64,000 nucleotides of DNA, from positions 781,430 to 845,429 of the forward strand of contig KB445805.1 of the NCBI GenBank assembly GCA_000320605.2, in the 5' to 3' direction. The notes beneath the pieces are model-generated. The model did not search any database, was not told the DNA's origin, and saw only the letters and a program-made list of their open reading frames with translations. Below are positions 1 through 10,534 of the stretch, one piece after another (within the stretch, counting starts at the first letter, position 1; each line of letters starts with the position of its first letter). Both the position numbers and the translations under genes were made by a program. Source of the stretch: Gelatoporia subvermispora B (lineage: Eukaryota > Basidiomycota > Agaricomycetes > Polyporales > Gelatoporiaceae).

Positions 1-490
1 TTCCCCGAGGGCATATCATTGAAATCCCAACGAGAAAGTCTGTTTGTTCGCCTGATTGCTTTCACACTCCAATTGCAAAACCTTGAGGCTATCCTCAGAA
101 GCTCACAGATCGCTCCGATTCATCCCTGACAAAGGACCTTCCACTGCGCCGTTCTGATTACCATTGCACAGACAGTATCGCCTCCTGCTTCATGCCCCCC
201 TATGGGTACTGCACGAGAATCACGTTCCAACACTCGGCAAGCAGAACGGCAAGATGTCCGTGGTCCCGGAAACTCTCATACGTAAGTCTATAACATGCAC
301 ATCAACGCAGAAAAGGCCGGTGACACGAGATATAAGCCAATGGGAGGCTGTGGCACCTGGTACCTCAGCCGATGGTGAACCTCATACCTCGTGTTGCAGT
401 AGATTTTACGGTCTCTAGATCAGGTTTCCTGTGCAGTCTTGAGAATATTCACCATTCCTACCGCGTTCCGCATTCCACTCCGCCCTCCAC
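1..490. repeat. Upstream module, copy 1 (left edge)
   Basis: This stretch is a diverged copy of 11345-11830. Shared landmarks in the same order include a cccaacgagaaagtc block, ccactgcgccg, accattgcacagacag, gccggtgacacgag, gccaatgggaggctgtgg and caccattcctaccgcgttcc. No gene is apparent in either copy. It is part of the mosaic of segmental duplications that built the zinc-cluster array. Confidence 0.7.
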
Positions 491-1181
491 CGGCTCAAGT
501 CCCATCTATCGCACGAGGAACGGGACTATACCTGATTCACCATATACGCGCATGCCTTGCGGCGCTTGCTACTAGATGGTAGTCCTTAACACAGCATTGA
601 GATATCGGGCAGATACTGTGACGACTTGACATGCAAGTCGCTTCGACTACAACGCTGCGTTGGTTGAGAGAATCTCTGCAAGTTGCATCATCTGGAGTGG
701 GACTTGGCACAACCAAGTACTTCTCTGTGAAAAGAGAAAGAGCCTCTTTTGTTCGAGACCTCGTCTCTTGTTGGTAGCAAGTCATGCTACGCAATCCTCC
801 TGTTCCACAACCCCAAAATCAAGGACACGCATTCCATCGAGAGCTTCTACAGCGTTTGAGCCAATAGCCAGTCGTGGAAAGAATGATCGTAGCCTTCACT
901 GTGCCTCAGCCTCGTTCTGCGGCTCATTTTCTGGCGCCTTGGATCAGGACTGCCAAATTCTGCTAAGGTCACTGCAGACTTTCTATTGACACCGACCGGC
1001 TAGCGTTGATGCCAATTTGAAGACCCATTGTTCACCGCTCAGAGTCCTCGTTGTTCGTCCGCATGTTCGGAATCTAGGCCACCTACGATTCTCTCCCGCG
1101 TTATGAGAGCGTGAACGTGTACCATGCGCTGTGCGAGGGCACTCAGCTGGAAGCGTCACCCCGGTGACCACACCTGATCTG

Positions 1182-1189
1182 TATTTAAG
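1182..1189 (+). promoter_or_regulatory. TATA-like box of gene A (TATTTAAG)
   Basis: The box lies 113 bp before the ATG of gene A. The same octamer, or TATATAAG, sits 108-113 bp before the ATG of B, D, F, G and H. It is preceded in A, B, F, G and H by a conserved upstream block that includes ccaaattctgctaag, gacaccgaccgg and aggccacct. Confidence 0.65.
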
Positions 1190-1294
1190 GCCTGGCCGTT
1201 ATACCAGTTTCCCTTCATCCAGTACATTCTTCAAACTCTACAGCGTCGCGCTCCGTCACTCAGTGACCGATTAACCCTACCACCTTACCTCAAA

Positions 1295-2658
1295 ATGCCG
1301 TTCTCTACGAACGATCTCTACTTTCCCCCCTACAAGGGTATGTTGGAGATGGATCAATTCCAGGCTGGCCGGTTGGCCGACCCGGTATGCCTATATAGAC
1401 CATATTTGAGTGACAGCGATTGACTCTGTGTTCGTGCATCACTTGACGGTGCTAATCACAATGGCGCTTTGGGCTACGTTTGGCCCGAAAGTATGTCGCG
1501 CTCCATCCCTTGCATGGAGAACATGCACTAGGCAACTATGGGCTGCCTTCTGCGCCTGGTCCAAGTGGGAACTCCACCAGCACCAGCAAGACCACAATAG
1601 TAAATGTTCCCGCCGATGCGCACGAGCCATCGCTCGCTGCGACAACGTACTGGGTCAGTGACCGTTGTGGCATTGCCGGTAGCAGGAGTTCATTAACGTC
1701 TCTCAGGATCAGGATCAATGGCACCACACAACTGGAGAGCCGTCCACCAGCATATACAGTGCGCTCCCTTACGCGGGCCCGGAACCCAGCCCGTATGGAG
1801 ATTTTCAGGAGCAAGGTGCAGGTACGACTACTGTTGTGCCAATCGCCGACATATGCCAATTGCAGCATACCTCGCTAGCACCTTGGCACATCTCTGCGGC
1901 ACCTGACATCAACGTCCAGTCAGCGGGACCCTCGACATCAGCGCACGAGCAGTCGACGATAACTGCGTCTTCTTCAACGGCAGGCCCTAGTATGTGTCTT
2001 GCCACTGATCAGTCTCGATACGACTAAAACCGAGTCACGTAGCTGTAGCACAGTCCCTTCTGTCGATGGAGGAGATCCAGAAAATCAAGGATTGTAGGAT
2101 CGGGATCTATCTCCGTGAGAGAAAGCGTGGTATGTCGGTATGATATCAGATGGGGTACCTGAGGCTGAAAGCTTGCCGTGTACAGGATCTGTGCCTGTCG
2201 AGAAAGCCGTCAAAGTCCTAGAGGAGACAAACCTGATCGGTGGAATCTTGTACCTCGGTCCGAGCGGCGACTCGTGGCTCAAACGACTCGAGTTATACAC
2301 GAATACTGTTGTAGACCTCCTCGGAGGTGAAGACTTCATCGCACTTCTATTTGGGAGGGCCTGCGATGCCTGCATGACAGCCAAGGTGAGATGTACCAGG
2401 GACGAGTCGCTGAAATGCCTGTGAGTATACTTCATTTATGCGATATCAATGTCCGATGCATGGGACATCCACCAATGCATCCGATCCAGGGTCCCTGCTT
2501 CTCGTGCTCTGCGTCCTTCTTACTTCCATCTCACTGACGATGTTACTCGTATTTCTAGGAGATGTCAAGCCATCAATCTCAACTGTACGACAGAGCGGGA
2601 GATGAAGCGGCGTGGGAGACCTCCCAAGGATACGACTAGCCCATCTGCAGGCCATTGA
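1295..2658 (+). CDS. Zinc-cluster family member A (C-terminal Zn2Cys6 protein)
   Basis: Six exons (1295-1384, 1492-1653, 1707-1989, 2043-2129, 2186-2420, 2559-2658) give 318 residues in one open frame. The N-terminus begins MPFSTNDLYFPPYKG, then comes a polar, Ser/Thr/Pro-rich middle of low complexity. A conserved segment follows (SVPVEKAVKVLEETN, then a Trp/Leu-rich stretch) directly before the zinc cluster. Cysteines have spacing C-x2-C-x6-C-x7-C-x2-C-x6-C (residues about 267-295), which is the Zn(II)2Cys6 signature of fungal DNA-binding proteins. The tail KRRGRPPKD resembles an AT-hook. The cluster is at the C-terminus, whereas classical family members carry it at the N-terminus. A phase-2 intron separates Cys4 from Cys5. 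A role as a nuclear DNA-binding regulator is inferred; its targets are unknown. It is a direct duplicate of gene B. Confidence 0.8.
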
Positions 2659-5443
2659 GCAGGAATAGCGCTGCGGGTTTGACATCATCGTGCGATGCGC
2701 ACTCATACGTTGCGGCTTGGACTTGTTTTCAACAGTTTGAGTAGCTCTGGCTTCACGACCAAGAGATCTCGGCGTGTAGATTTGTGTGTTTGCTAAGGGG
2801 CCTTATCTGTATTCGGAGCGTAACATATAGTGGAGAAATAAAATGAGTATTTGCCTCGCAACATCTACTGGTACCTCTACTTGCGACGTATTGCGATGGA
2901 GGAAACTGTTGCTGAGAGGCAGAGCGTTTGGCATCCTCGTGTGAGGATGACGATCTCGAGACAATCACAGCATTTCGTCAAAGAGGAGGGAGGACGACAG
3001 CCGCTGCAACGATGTGACTTGATCGATGGGTGTAGTACGGATTGACTCCATCACGTTGGCAGATAATTGCGGTTCACCTAAACACGTTGGCAAATATCGC
3101 AGCACGTGACTTATGGTTGGACGCGCCTGAAGCAAGGTTGTTGCCTAGGTAAAGCCTTGCGTTTTTTTCTGGAGGAGCCATCGACAGTGACGACGTAACC
3201 GCGCACTGGCGCAGTTCGTCGAAGCTCAGCCTTTATAAGTACTGGAAGTGGATGCCATCTGCTGCGCTCCCAAGTTCCTTTCCCATCCTACCATTCCCAC
3301 GCCCCCGTAGTCCATCCCGTCCAACATCCGCTCACATCCGCCCGCTGGGTCTTTCTTGGATCTTTCTCTCCAGTGTATATCTCATCAGGAAAATTTCCAC
3401 TTTACTTGCCTGCCTTTTCGATACTTGTGCGCGTCTTGGACGCCTTTGCGATGCGCGGCAGGGCAGCGAAGACGCTGGCAAGCCTCGAAAGGCATGCAAA
3501 AGGCGTCAAAGTCGATGCGAAATTTTCCTGATGCTCCTCGTAACACCAATGCATCAATGCATCACTCTTCTTGCGGGCGTCTCAAAGAGTCCCTCGGTCT
3601 CGAGTCACAGTAGTCCTTTGACTCGGCGCACCAGCCTGACATTGCGACAGACCTTCACTGGCAGCTCAATTCAATCACGACGACCTCCCGCCCGCATACA
3701 TGTGCTTGTATTGCCTTTCACCTGTATGATCTCCGCCTACATACTGTGCTGCCTGATACTGTCTGGCCAATCGCTGCCGCTGTCCCGAAGAGGTGTGCTG
3801 GCGCATGCATGACTCCGAGTCCCTGTGGGTCCTTCCGTCTATTTGCCCTCAAGCGCCCGACGTCTGGCAAATCTACCGTCATGTAGTGTTGCTATGATAT
3901 CCGATATGAGCAAAGGATTACACGCTGAGAAACACGCTCCAATTCACCCGGAGCTGACCCTACTGTGTTGACTTCGTCGTCCCTTCGAGTAACGCATATG
4001 AACATGTGAGTTTAGTCTCTGTACCGTTAAAGCTGTCGCTCTTGTTCTCCCACGCATTGGCTGCAGCAGCCTTATGGAGCCTGAAATTCTCGCGAAGTCA
4101 ATGTCAACGAGTCACAGAACGTCAAAAAGACAAGCAAAAACATGTATATCTGACCCAATACTAAGTCGATGCGCCGGCGCCGGCAGCTGCAAGAATAGGA
4201 CGCAGGAATTTCTGGCCGGGCGCTCCGTCTGTTGAATATAATCCTCATCAGTCTCCCCGACAATGAAGTGTGTCACCGATATCTCCCTGTAATTTAGTAG
4301 AACTGCTTTACTTCCTCCTCTCGCAATATGCGCCCGAGTCCCGACGTTGCGCCTTGCGTACTAAGGGCGAATGCCACAGCGTGCCTCTCGTTCTTCGTAG
4401 TACGCACGCAACACAAACCCCGTCCGGCGGCAGAGCGCGCACTCCGATACTCAACGACTGATGTGGCTCGTATAGATTCCCGTGCGGACAACTGCCACAT
4501 ATGGCCCGAAAACGCCTGCTTTGGTAGAAAAAGTGCCTGTAGCGTGACACATAGACGAATGAGCGGCCGTAGGACATGTTGTGGCCGCCGACAGCCGACC
4601 TATTGTCGCGTGTTAGGAGCATTTCCGGCTTATAGGACGGAAGAAACAAACGCGACGAAAGGACCCGCTGGAGAACTAGATTGCTATTAGCTATGAAGTT
4701 GATATGAGGCTTGAGCTTCAATTCGCCGCCGAGTGACTCTGGCTATGCTACCACGTTTCAGCAATCCGGCTCAGTTTCCATCTACCGCGCAAGGAACGGG
4801 ACTAAACCTGGTTCTCTGTATATGCGCATGCCTTGCAGCCGGGCGGCGCTTGCTAGTAGATGGTAGTCATTGGCGGATACTATAACGAGTTTATATGCAA
4901 GTCGCTTGGTTCGCGACGCTGCGTTTGTTGAGAGCATCCCTGCAACATCTCAAATTAGAACATGACACGGCGAAGTACTTCTCTGTGGAAAGAGAAAGAG
5001 CCTGTTTTGTTCGAACTCTCGTCTCTTGCCGGTGGCAAGTCATGCCACGCAATCCTCCTGTTCCACAACCCCAAAATGAAGTGCACGCGGTCCATCGAGA
5101 GCTTCTACAGCGTTTGAGCCAATAGCCAGTCGTGGAAAGAATGATCGTAGCCTTCACTGTGCCTCAGCCTCGTTCTGCGGCTCATTTTCTGGCGCCTTGG
5201 ATCAGGACTGCCAAATTCTGCTAAGGTCACTGCAGACTTTCTATTGACACCGACCGGCTAGCGTTGATGCCAATTTGAAGACCCGTTGTCCGCCGTTCAG
5301 AGTCCTCGTTGTTCGTCCGCGTGTCCGGAATCCATGCCACCTACTATTATCTCCCGTGTTCTGAGAGCGTGAACGTGTACAATGCATTGTGCGAGGGAGG
5401 GCACTTAGCTGGAAACACCGCCGTAGTAATCACACCTGATATG
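2659..5443. other. Intergenic: shared 3' flank of A, unshared spacer, upstream module of B
   Basis: 2659-3147 is the duplicated 3' flank of A (partner 6946-7440). 3148-4767 is not shared with the other units. It holds a TATA-like tttataag near 3233 followed by a pyrimidine-rich stretch, which could mark a promoter, but no coding exon series could be assembled. 4768-5443 is the duplicated upstream module of B. Confidence 0.5.
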
Positions 5444-5451
5444 TATTTAAG
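5444..5451 (+). promoter_or_regulatory. TATA-like box of gene B (TATTTAAG)
   Basis: The same octamer as in gene A, 111 bp before the ATG at 5555, within the duplicated upstream block. Confidence 0.65.
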
Positions 5452-5554
5452 GACTAGTCATCATACCCAACTCTCCCCATCTCACACACTCTTCAATCTG
5501 ACAGCATCTTGCCCTATCATCCGCTAATCAATCCCAACTCTGTATCACCTTGAT

Positions 5555-6945
5555 ATGCCATTTTCTACCAACGACTTCTACTTCCCCCCGTACAAGGGTA
5601 GATTAGAAGTCGAACTCCCCGCGGGTCTGCCGGCCGACCCGGTATGCCTGTATGCAGCGTATTTGAGGGACAATCACTGACACTGCCTTTGTCTATCACT
5701 TCACTCTGCTATACGCCATGGCGATCGCACGATCACGGACGATCTCATCTAAACCTTGGGGACCCTCATTTGGCACTTGAAAGTATGCCACCTTTCAGCA
5801 CGTCCATGGGGGTTACGCAACAGATGGCTACAGGCCATCCGGTCCGAGTGGGAACCCCACCGGTACCAGCAACGTCACAATAGCAAATGTCCCCGACGAT
5901 GAGGATGAGCCATCGCTCAATTCAACAGCGTACTGGGTCAGTGACTATTGTTCCATTGCCGACAGCGGGAATTCGTCCATTTACAGCAGGATCAGCCCCG
6001 ATGGCATCATGCAACTGGGGAGCCATCCACCAGTGCATACGATGTACTCCCTTACGCGGGCCCACAGTACAGCGTGTATCGAGATTTTCAGGAGCAAGGT
6101 GCAGGTATGACACCTCTTGCGCCGATCGCCGATATATGCCAATCGCAGCATGCATCGCTAACACCTTGGCACATCTCTGCGACACCTGACGTCAACCTCC
6201 AGTCAGCGGGACCCTCGACATTCGGGCACGAGCAGTCGACGATGATTATTTCTTCAATGGCAGGCCCCAGTATGTGTCTTTTTATTGATCAGTCTCGATA
6301 CGACTAAAACCGAGTCACGTAGCTGTAGCACAGTCCCTTCTGTCGATGGAGGAGGAGATCCAGAAGATCAAGAACTGTAGGATCTGGATCTATTTCTGTG
6401 AGAGAAAGCTTGGTATGTCGGTCTAACATTAGACGGTATACCGGGGGACTGAAAGCTTGACGTGTATAGGATCTGTGCCTGTCGAGAAGGCCGTCAAAGT
6501 CCTAGAGGAGACAAATCTGATCGGTGGAATCTGGTACCTTGAACCGAGTGGCGACCCGTGGCTCAAACGACTGGAGTCATACACGAATGCTGTCGCCAAC
6601 CTCCTCGGAGGTGGAGACTTTATCGCACTTCTATTTGGGAGGGCCTGCGACGCCTGCAAGACAACCAAGGTGAGATGCAACAGGGACGAGTCGCTGAAAT
6701 GCCTGTGAGTATACTTGATAGCTCGTACAACATGAATGTCAGATGCATGGAACACCCACCAGTGCATCCGATTTAGGGTTTCTGCCTCTCAGGCTCTGCA
6801 TCCGTCTTATTTACATCGCACTGACGATATTACTCGTAATACTAGGAGATGCCAAGCCACCAATCTCGACTGTACGACAGGGCGGGAGATGAAGCGACGT
6901 GGGAGACCTCCCAGAGACACAACTGTTCCATCTGCAGGCCGTTGA
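5555..6945 (+). CDS. Zinc-cluster family member B
   Basis: Six exons (5555-5641, 5784-5936, 5987-6269, 6323-6412, 6470-6704, 6846-6945) code for 315 residues. The exon structure matches gene A one for one, and phases agree. The protein starts MPFSTNDFYFPPYKG. The zinc cluster occupies about residues 264-292 with spacing 2-6-7-2-6 (CDAC, KVRC, KC-LR-C, LDC), followed by KRRGRPPRD. Between A and B the middle of the protein is more variable than the first exon and the pre-cluster plus cluster segment, which suggests selection on the two ends. No internal stop or frameshift was found, so both A and B look functional. It is probably a nuclear DNA-binding protein; this rests on the motif only. Confidence 0.8.
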
Positions 6946-8267
6946 GCAAGAATGACGCTGTGGGTCTGACATCGTTATGCAATGCGCACTCTTTCGTCGG
7001 GACTTGTACTTGTTTTCAACAGTTTGGCTATATCTGCTCTGACTTTGCTACCAGGAGATCTCGGCGTGTATGGTTGTTCATTTGCTACGGGAGTATATCT
7101 GTAATTGGAGCGTAACATGTAGTGGAGACATGAATATGAGTATTTGCCTCGCAACATCTGCTACTGGTGCCTCTACTTGCGACGTATTCCGATGGCGGAG
7201 ACTATTGATTAAAGGCGGAGCGTTTGGCATCCTCGTGTGATGATGACGAACTCGAGATAACCCAGCAAAAGAAGGGAGGACGACGGCTGCTGCAACGATG
7301 CGACCTGATCGATGGGTGTTACGGATTGACTCCATCATGTTGGCAGACTATCGTGATTCGCCTGGTGAACACGTTGACAGATGTCGCAGCACGTGACTAT
7401 CAGGTGGACGCGTCTGCAGCAGCCTGAGGGTTGTTGCCTGGGCCCTGTTTCGCATGTAACTCAAAAGTTTCAGTGGTTATACGCGTCGAAAAGAATTCTC
7501 AGAAGAAGCAGGAACTACACCACATAATGAAACCGGTTCAGACGCCTATACAGCTGCTCACACGGCTCTGTTCAACGTTTCGAGAAGTGCTGTCGCCAAC
7601 TTATGATGCCACGTCTACCTGACCTACTTTTGGGGTTCTTATATACATAGTATATCTCGATGACATCTTCAATTCATCATTGGCCACAAATATCTGGAAG
7701 ACTGCGCTGCATAGCGGTATCCCGACGGAACATTCGGCGGCTAGGGCTTTGAATCCAGCTGTTCTTCCAGCCGCGAGAGGGACTGTCAAAGCGCTGGGCT
7801 GTGCAACGGTTTCATCTTTGGGAGCAATCCGCTCAGCTGGCAGTTGCGATAAACTGATCTGCCACTCGCAGGGTGCTCGCGACCGCGGCAATAACTGGTC
7901 GAACGACGGGTGCGCACGCTCCTGTGCAACTGTGGTCATCTCAAGAGCGGGATCCGATCTAAATGTGCACAACGTCTGATGCAATTTCGTATAACCCGAC
8001 GCGGCAAGCACGCGAGGATGTACCGTATGCGGCACGGCACGGCGCATGTCTCGATTTGTACTCAGGGCGGTGGCCGAGGATCCTGCATATCTTCACCGCC
8101 TAGATGTGCTCGTATAGCAGTATCGAGGGTTTGCCGAGCATTGTTAAAACAGCAGAGCTGTACGGAACGTCGACAAGACGAAGCGTGCCTATCTTCTGCG
8201 CTGACCGCCTTTTGCCACATCACGATATCTTTCTACGGCTTTCGTGCCCTTCTGCATTATCTCTACA
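6946..8267. other. Intergenic between B and C
   Basis: 6946-7440 is the duplicated 3' flank of B. 7441-8267 is unique within the window. I could not assemble a gene from it and saw no TATTTAAG box in front of gene C, so C may have a different type of promoter. Confidence 0.5.
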
Positions 8268-10534
8268 ATGTTCTTCGACTTCGCCCCGTGTTGCTCCGCT
8301 GCTGCGTACTACACCCCACCGAACGCCGGGGAATACAACGATCTTTCTGAAGTGTATATGACTCTAGAGATCGTGTCTCAAGCCCCGGGAGGACAATCTG
8401 AGCCGCCCATATTTCCTGCACCGGTAAGAATCGTAATTATCCATTGTAAGCATGGACTTACATGCTCTCCGCAGGCCTATGATATCGCCTTGGACGACGG
8501 CTTCGGTCTCGAGGAGCTCGGCATTGAAAAGGTCGCCCCATCTCAACCAGAGTGGGCCCCATTCGGAGAGGTAATTGCTGTTGATCCATCTTGTCTTTAA
8601 CGTATGTGCTCATACAGCAGTAGCACGCAGGCAACGGGATCCACGGAGGGCTCCATGGAGACGGGTCAGGCGAACAGCAGTCGCTGTTCGCACTGGACCC
8701 GTTTCCCTCTTTCGAGCCAATGGACACCCTAAGCGCGCCCGCTTACACACGCGATGCCCATCCCCATGGATTCGATACCGGAATGGAAAGCATCGGAGGT
8801 GTGCCTATCGCCTCACTCCTGCGAGATCAACGCGCACCCCTGCCTCCTCCCCAGTACGGTGGAAGTCAAGTATTCCTTCCGCCCGACCCATTCACCATCC
8901 AGCCTACCGTCCCCACCCCCGTCGCGACCTTGAACGCTGGCTCCGTCCTGCCAGGCGTTCAATATCACGACGGAGTGATGCCTTCCCAGAGCATCGAGGA
9001 CTCCTCGTACTCGAGCAGCATCGCACCATATGCGATCGACAGCAGCCCCGCGGACCTCGCTAATCATGCGGCCGCGGGTCACTTTGGTATGTTGCATTGT
9101 TTGTTATACAGCGCTAAAACTGACACATCCCAATCCCTTACAGAAAAACTTCCATTAGAAAATTACCCATATGTAGGACGTGGACAAATGTCGCAGGACC
9201 CCACACACACGGTGAGTTTCCAATGAAAGCTGGTCTGTAATATGATGGACTGATGTAAGCTTTAGGGCTCGCCGAATCCGGTACAGTTTACCATGTCTGA
9301 CTATCAGCAGCCCATCATTTTTCCACAGCTTCCCATGCTCGAGTCCCCGCAACATGAGCAGTCTAGCAGCTGGACATCACAGGCTGTACCACACATAGTG
9401 CGTTTCCGAGTGACTTTTATCACGTCTCGCGACTTAGACACATCGCAGGGCGTACAATGACATCTTCGAGGCGTGCCGCGCAACTCCTCCCACCCGTACC
9501 TACAATCTGGATCCGGACGCATGACGCGGCAGCCATCCATGTGTGCAGGTATGTCGTAGCTGATTGGCTCACAGATCAAGACACTGAACCATGGAACAAC
9601 AGACTTCGATCTACCCTGTTCCGCTTTTTCCGCTCAGGTTTCTGCGCCACCACTGTTATCCACGGCCACGGAGAACGTCTGCACCAGCAACAGGGGTACT
9701 GGCGAGGACTGCGCTGAGATAGAAGCAGAATCGGAAGCGCCGCCGAAGAGAAAGCGCTCAAGACGCCAGCGACAGGCTTCTGCACAGAGAGCGGGGCAGA
9801 CATCTCGCACCGAAGCACGTGAGTGCCGCCTGTCTTCGCGGGTCGTCCGCATGCGTGAGTGCTGACCAGCGTACCCAGAGACGCTAGCATCTGGCGGTTG
9901 TTCGGCAAGCCCGGTGATCAGTGCCAGCTCATCGAGCACCACGGGACTGTCCACCGGCACCGGCGGGTCTTGCGTCGCTTCGTCAGCAGCACTGGTCAGC
10001 GACGACACGCTGGACGAGGGTGATGCGGTTCTGGGGTTGGGTGTCGATTGGGACACGCTCATCGACGTGCACAAGGCGTCAAGCGCGCTAAGACTCCCTG
10101 CGTGCGAGCATTGCACGGCACGCAAGAGAAAGTGCGACAGGTCTTCAGAAACAGAGCCATGCTCGTGAGTACTCAACGAGGCTGCATATCAGGTAGCACA
10201 CTCACTGAATGTTGTCCAGGTCATGTTTAGTGGATGGCGTACTCTGCCAGGATCGCGCTGATTGCCGCTCGAACCTCGTACACCAGAGGAATCAGTTCTC
10301 CTGCACAGAGTGCCGTAAGGTTCGGCTAAAGTGCAAACACATTATGAAAGGTGGGAAACACACCGTGTGCACGTAAGTCTTCCCTCCTCCATTCAAAACG
10401 CATGCTGAACTGACGGATACGCTTGTACCAGGAGATGCAAGAGCAGGGGCCTCGAGTGTATGTACATGAAGAACCGAGCGAAGCCCGGCACTAGGCAGAC
10501 GAGTAGAAGAATCAGAAAGGCGAATCAATCTTGA
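8268..10534 (+). CDS. Zinc-cluster family member C with two tandem Zn2Cys6 clusters
   Basis: This is the longest member. Resolved exons are 8268-8423, 8475-8570, 8624-9086, 9144-9211, 9266-9397, 9573-9818, 9879-10164, 10220-10372 and 10432-10534. The exon or splice pattern between 9398 and 9572 could not be settled. The N-terminus (MFFDFAPCCSAAAYY) differs from the other members. The middle is Pro/Ser/Gln-rich, and a basic nuclear-localisation-like stretch (PPKRKRSRRQRQ) is encoded near 9750. Two complete zinc clusters follow. The first is C-x2-C-x6-C-x8-C-x2-C-x6-C, with a canonical CEHCTARKRKCD start. The second is C-x2-C-x6-C-x11-C-x2-C-x6-C, starting CTECRKVRLKC. A basic tail (about 25 residues, ending RRIRKANQS) follows. 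Each cluster is split by a phase-2 intron between Cys4 and Cys5. Two binuclear clusters in one chain are unusual. A DNA-binding role is inferred. Confidence 0.72.

Larger units (their letters stand above)
490..3147 (+). repeat. Direct segmental duplication, copy 1 (gene A unit)
   Basis: This block can be followed side by side with 4768-7440. It starts in the catctatcgcacgaggaacggg region, runs through the promoter and all six exons of gene A, and ends near ggttgttgcctagg. Divergence is scattered substitutions and small indels, with exon order and splice sites kept, so this is a gene-unit duplication rather than a transposon. No target-site duplication was seen. Confidence 0.85.
4768..7440 (+). 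repeat. Direct segmental duplication, copy 2 (gene B unit)
   Basis: This is the partner of 490-3147 and contains gene B with its promoter and 3' flank. Similarity stops near ggttgttgcctggg, after which the sequence is unrelated. Copies 1 and 2 are separated by about 1.6 kb of unshared sequence (3148-4767). Confidence 0.85.

Noticed and set aside
1..7440. Direct repeats considered as long terminal repeats of a retrotransposon
   Set aside because: The repeats contain complete spliced zinc-cluster genes, not reverse transcriptase or integrase, and there are no TG..CA ends or primer-binding site.
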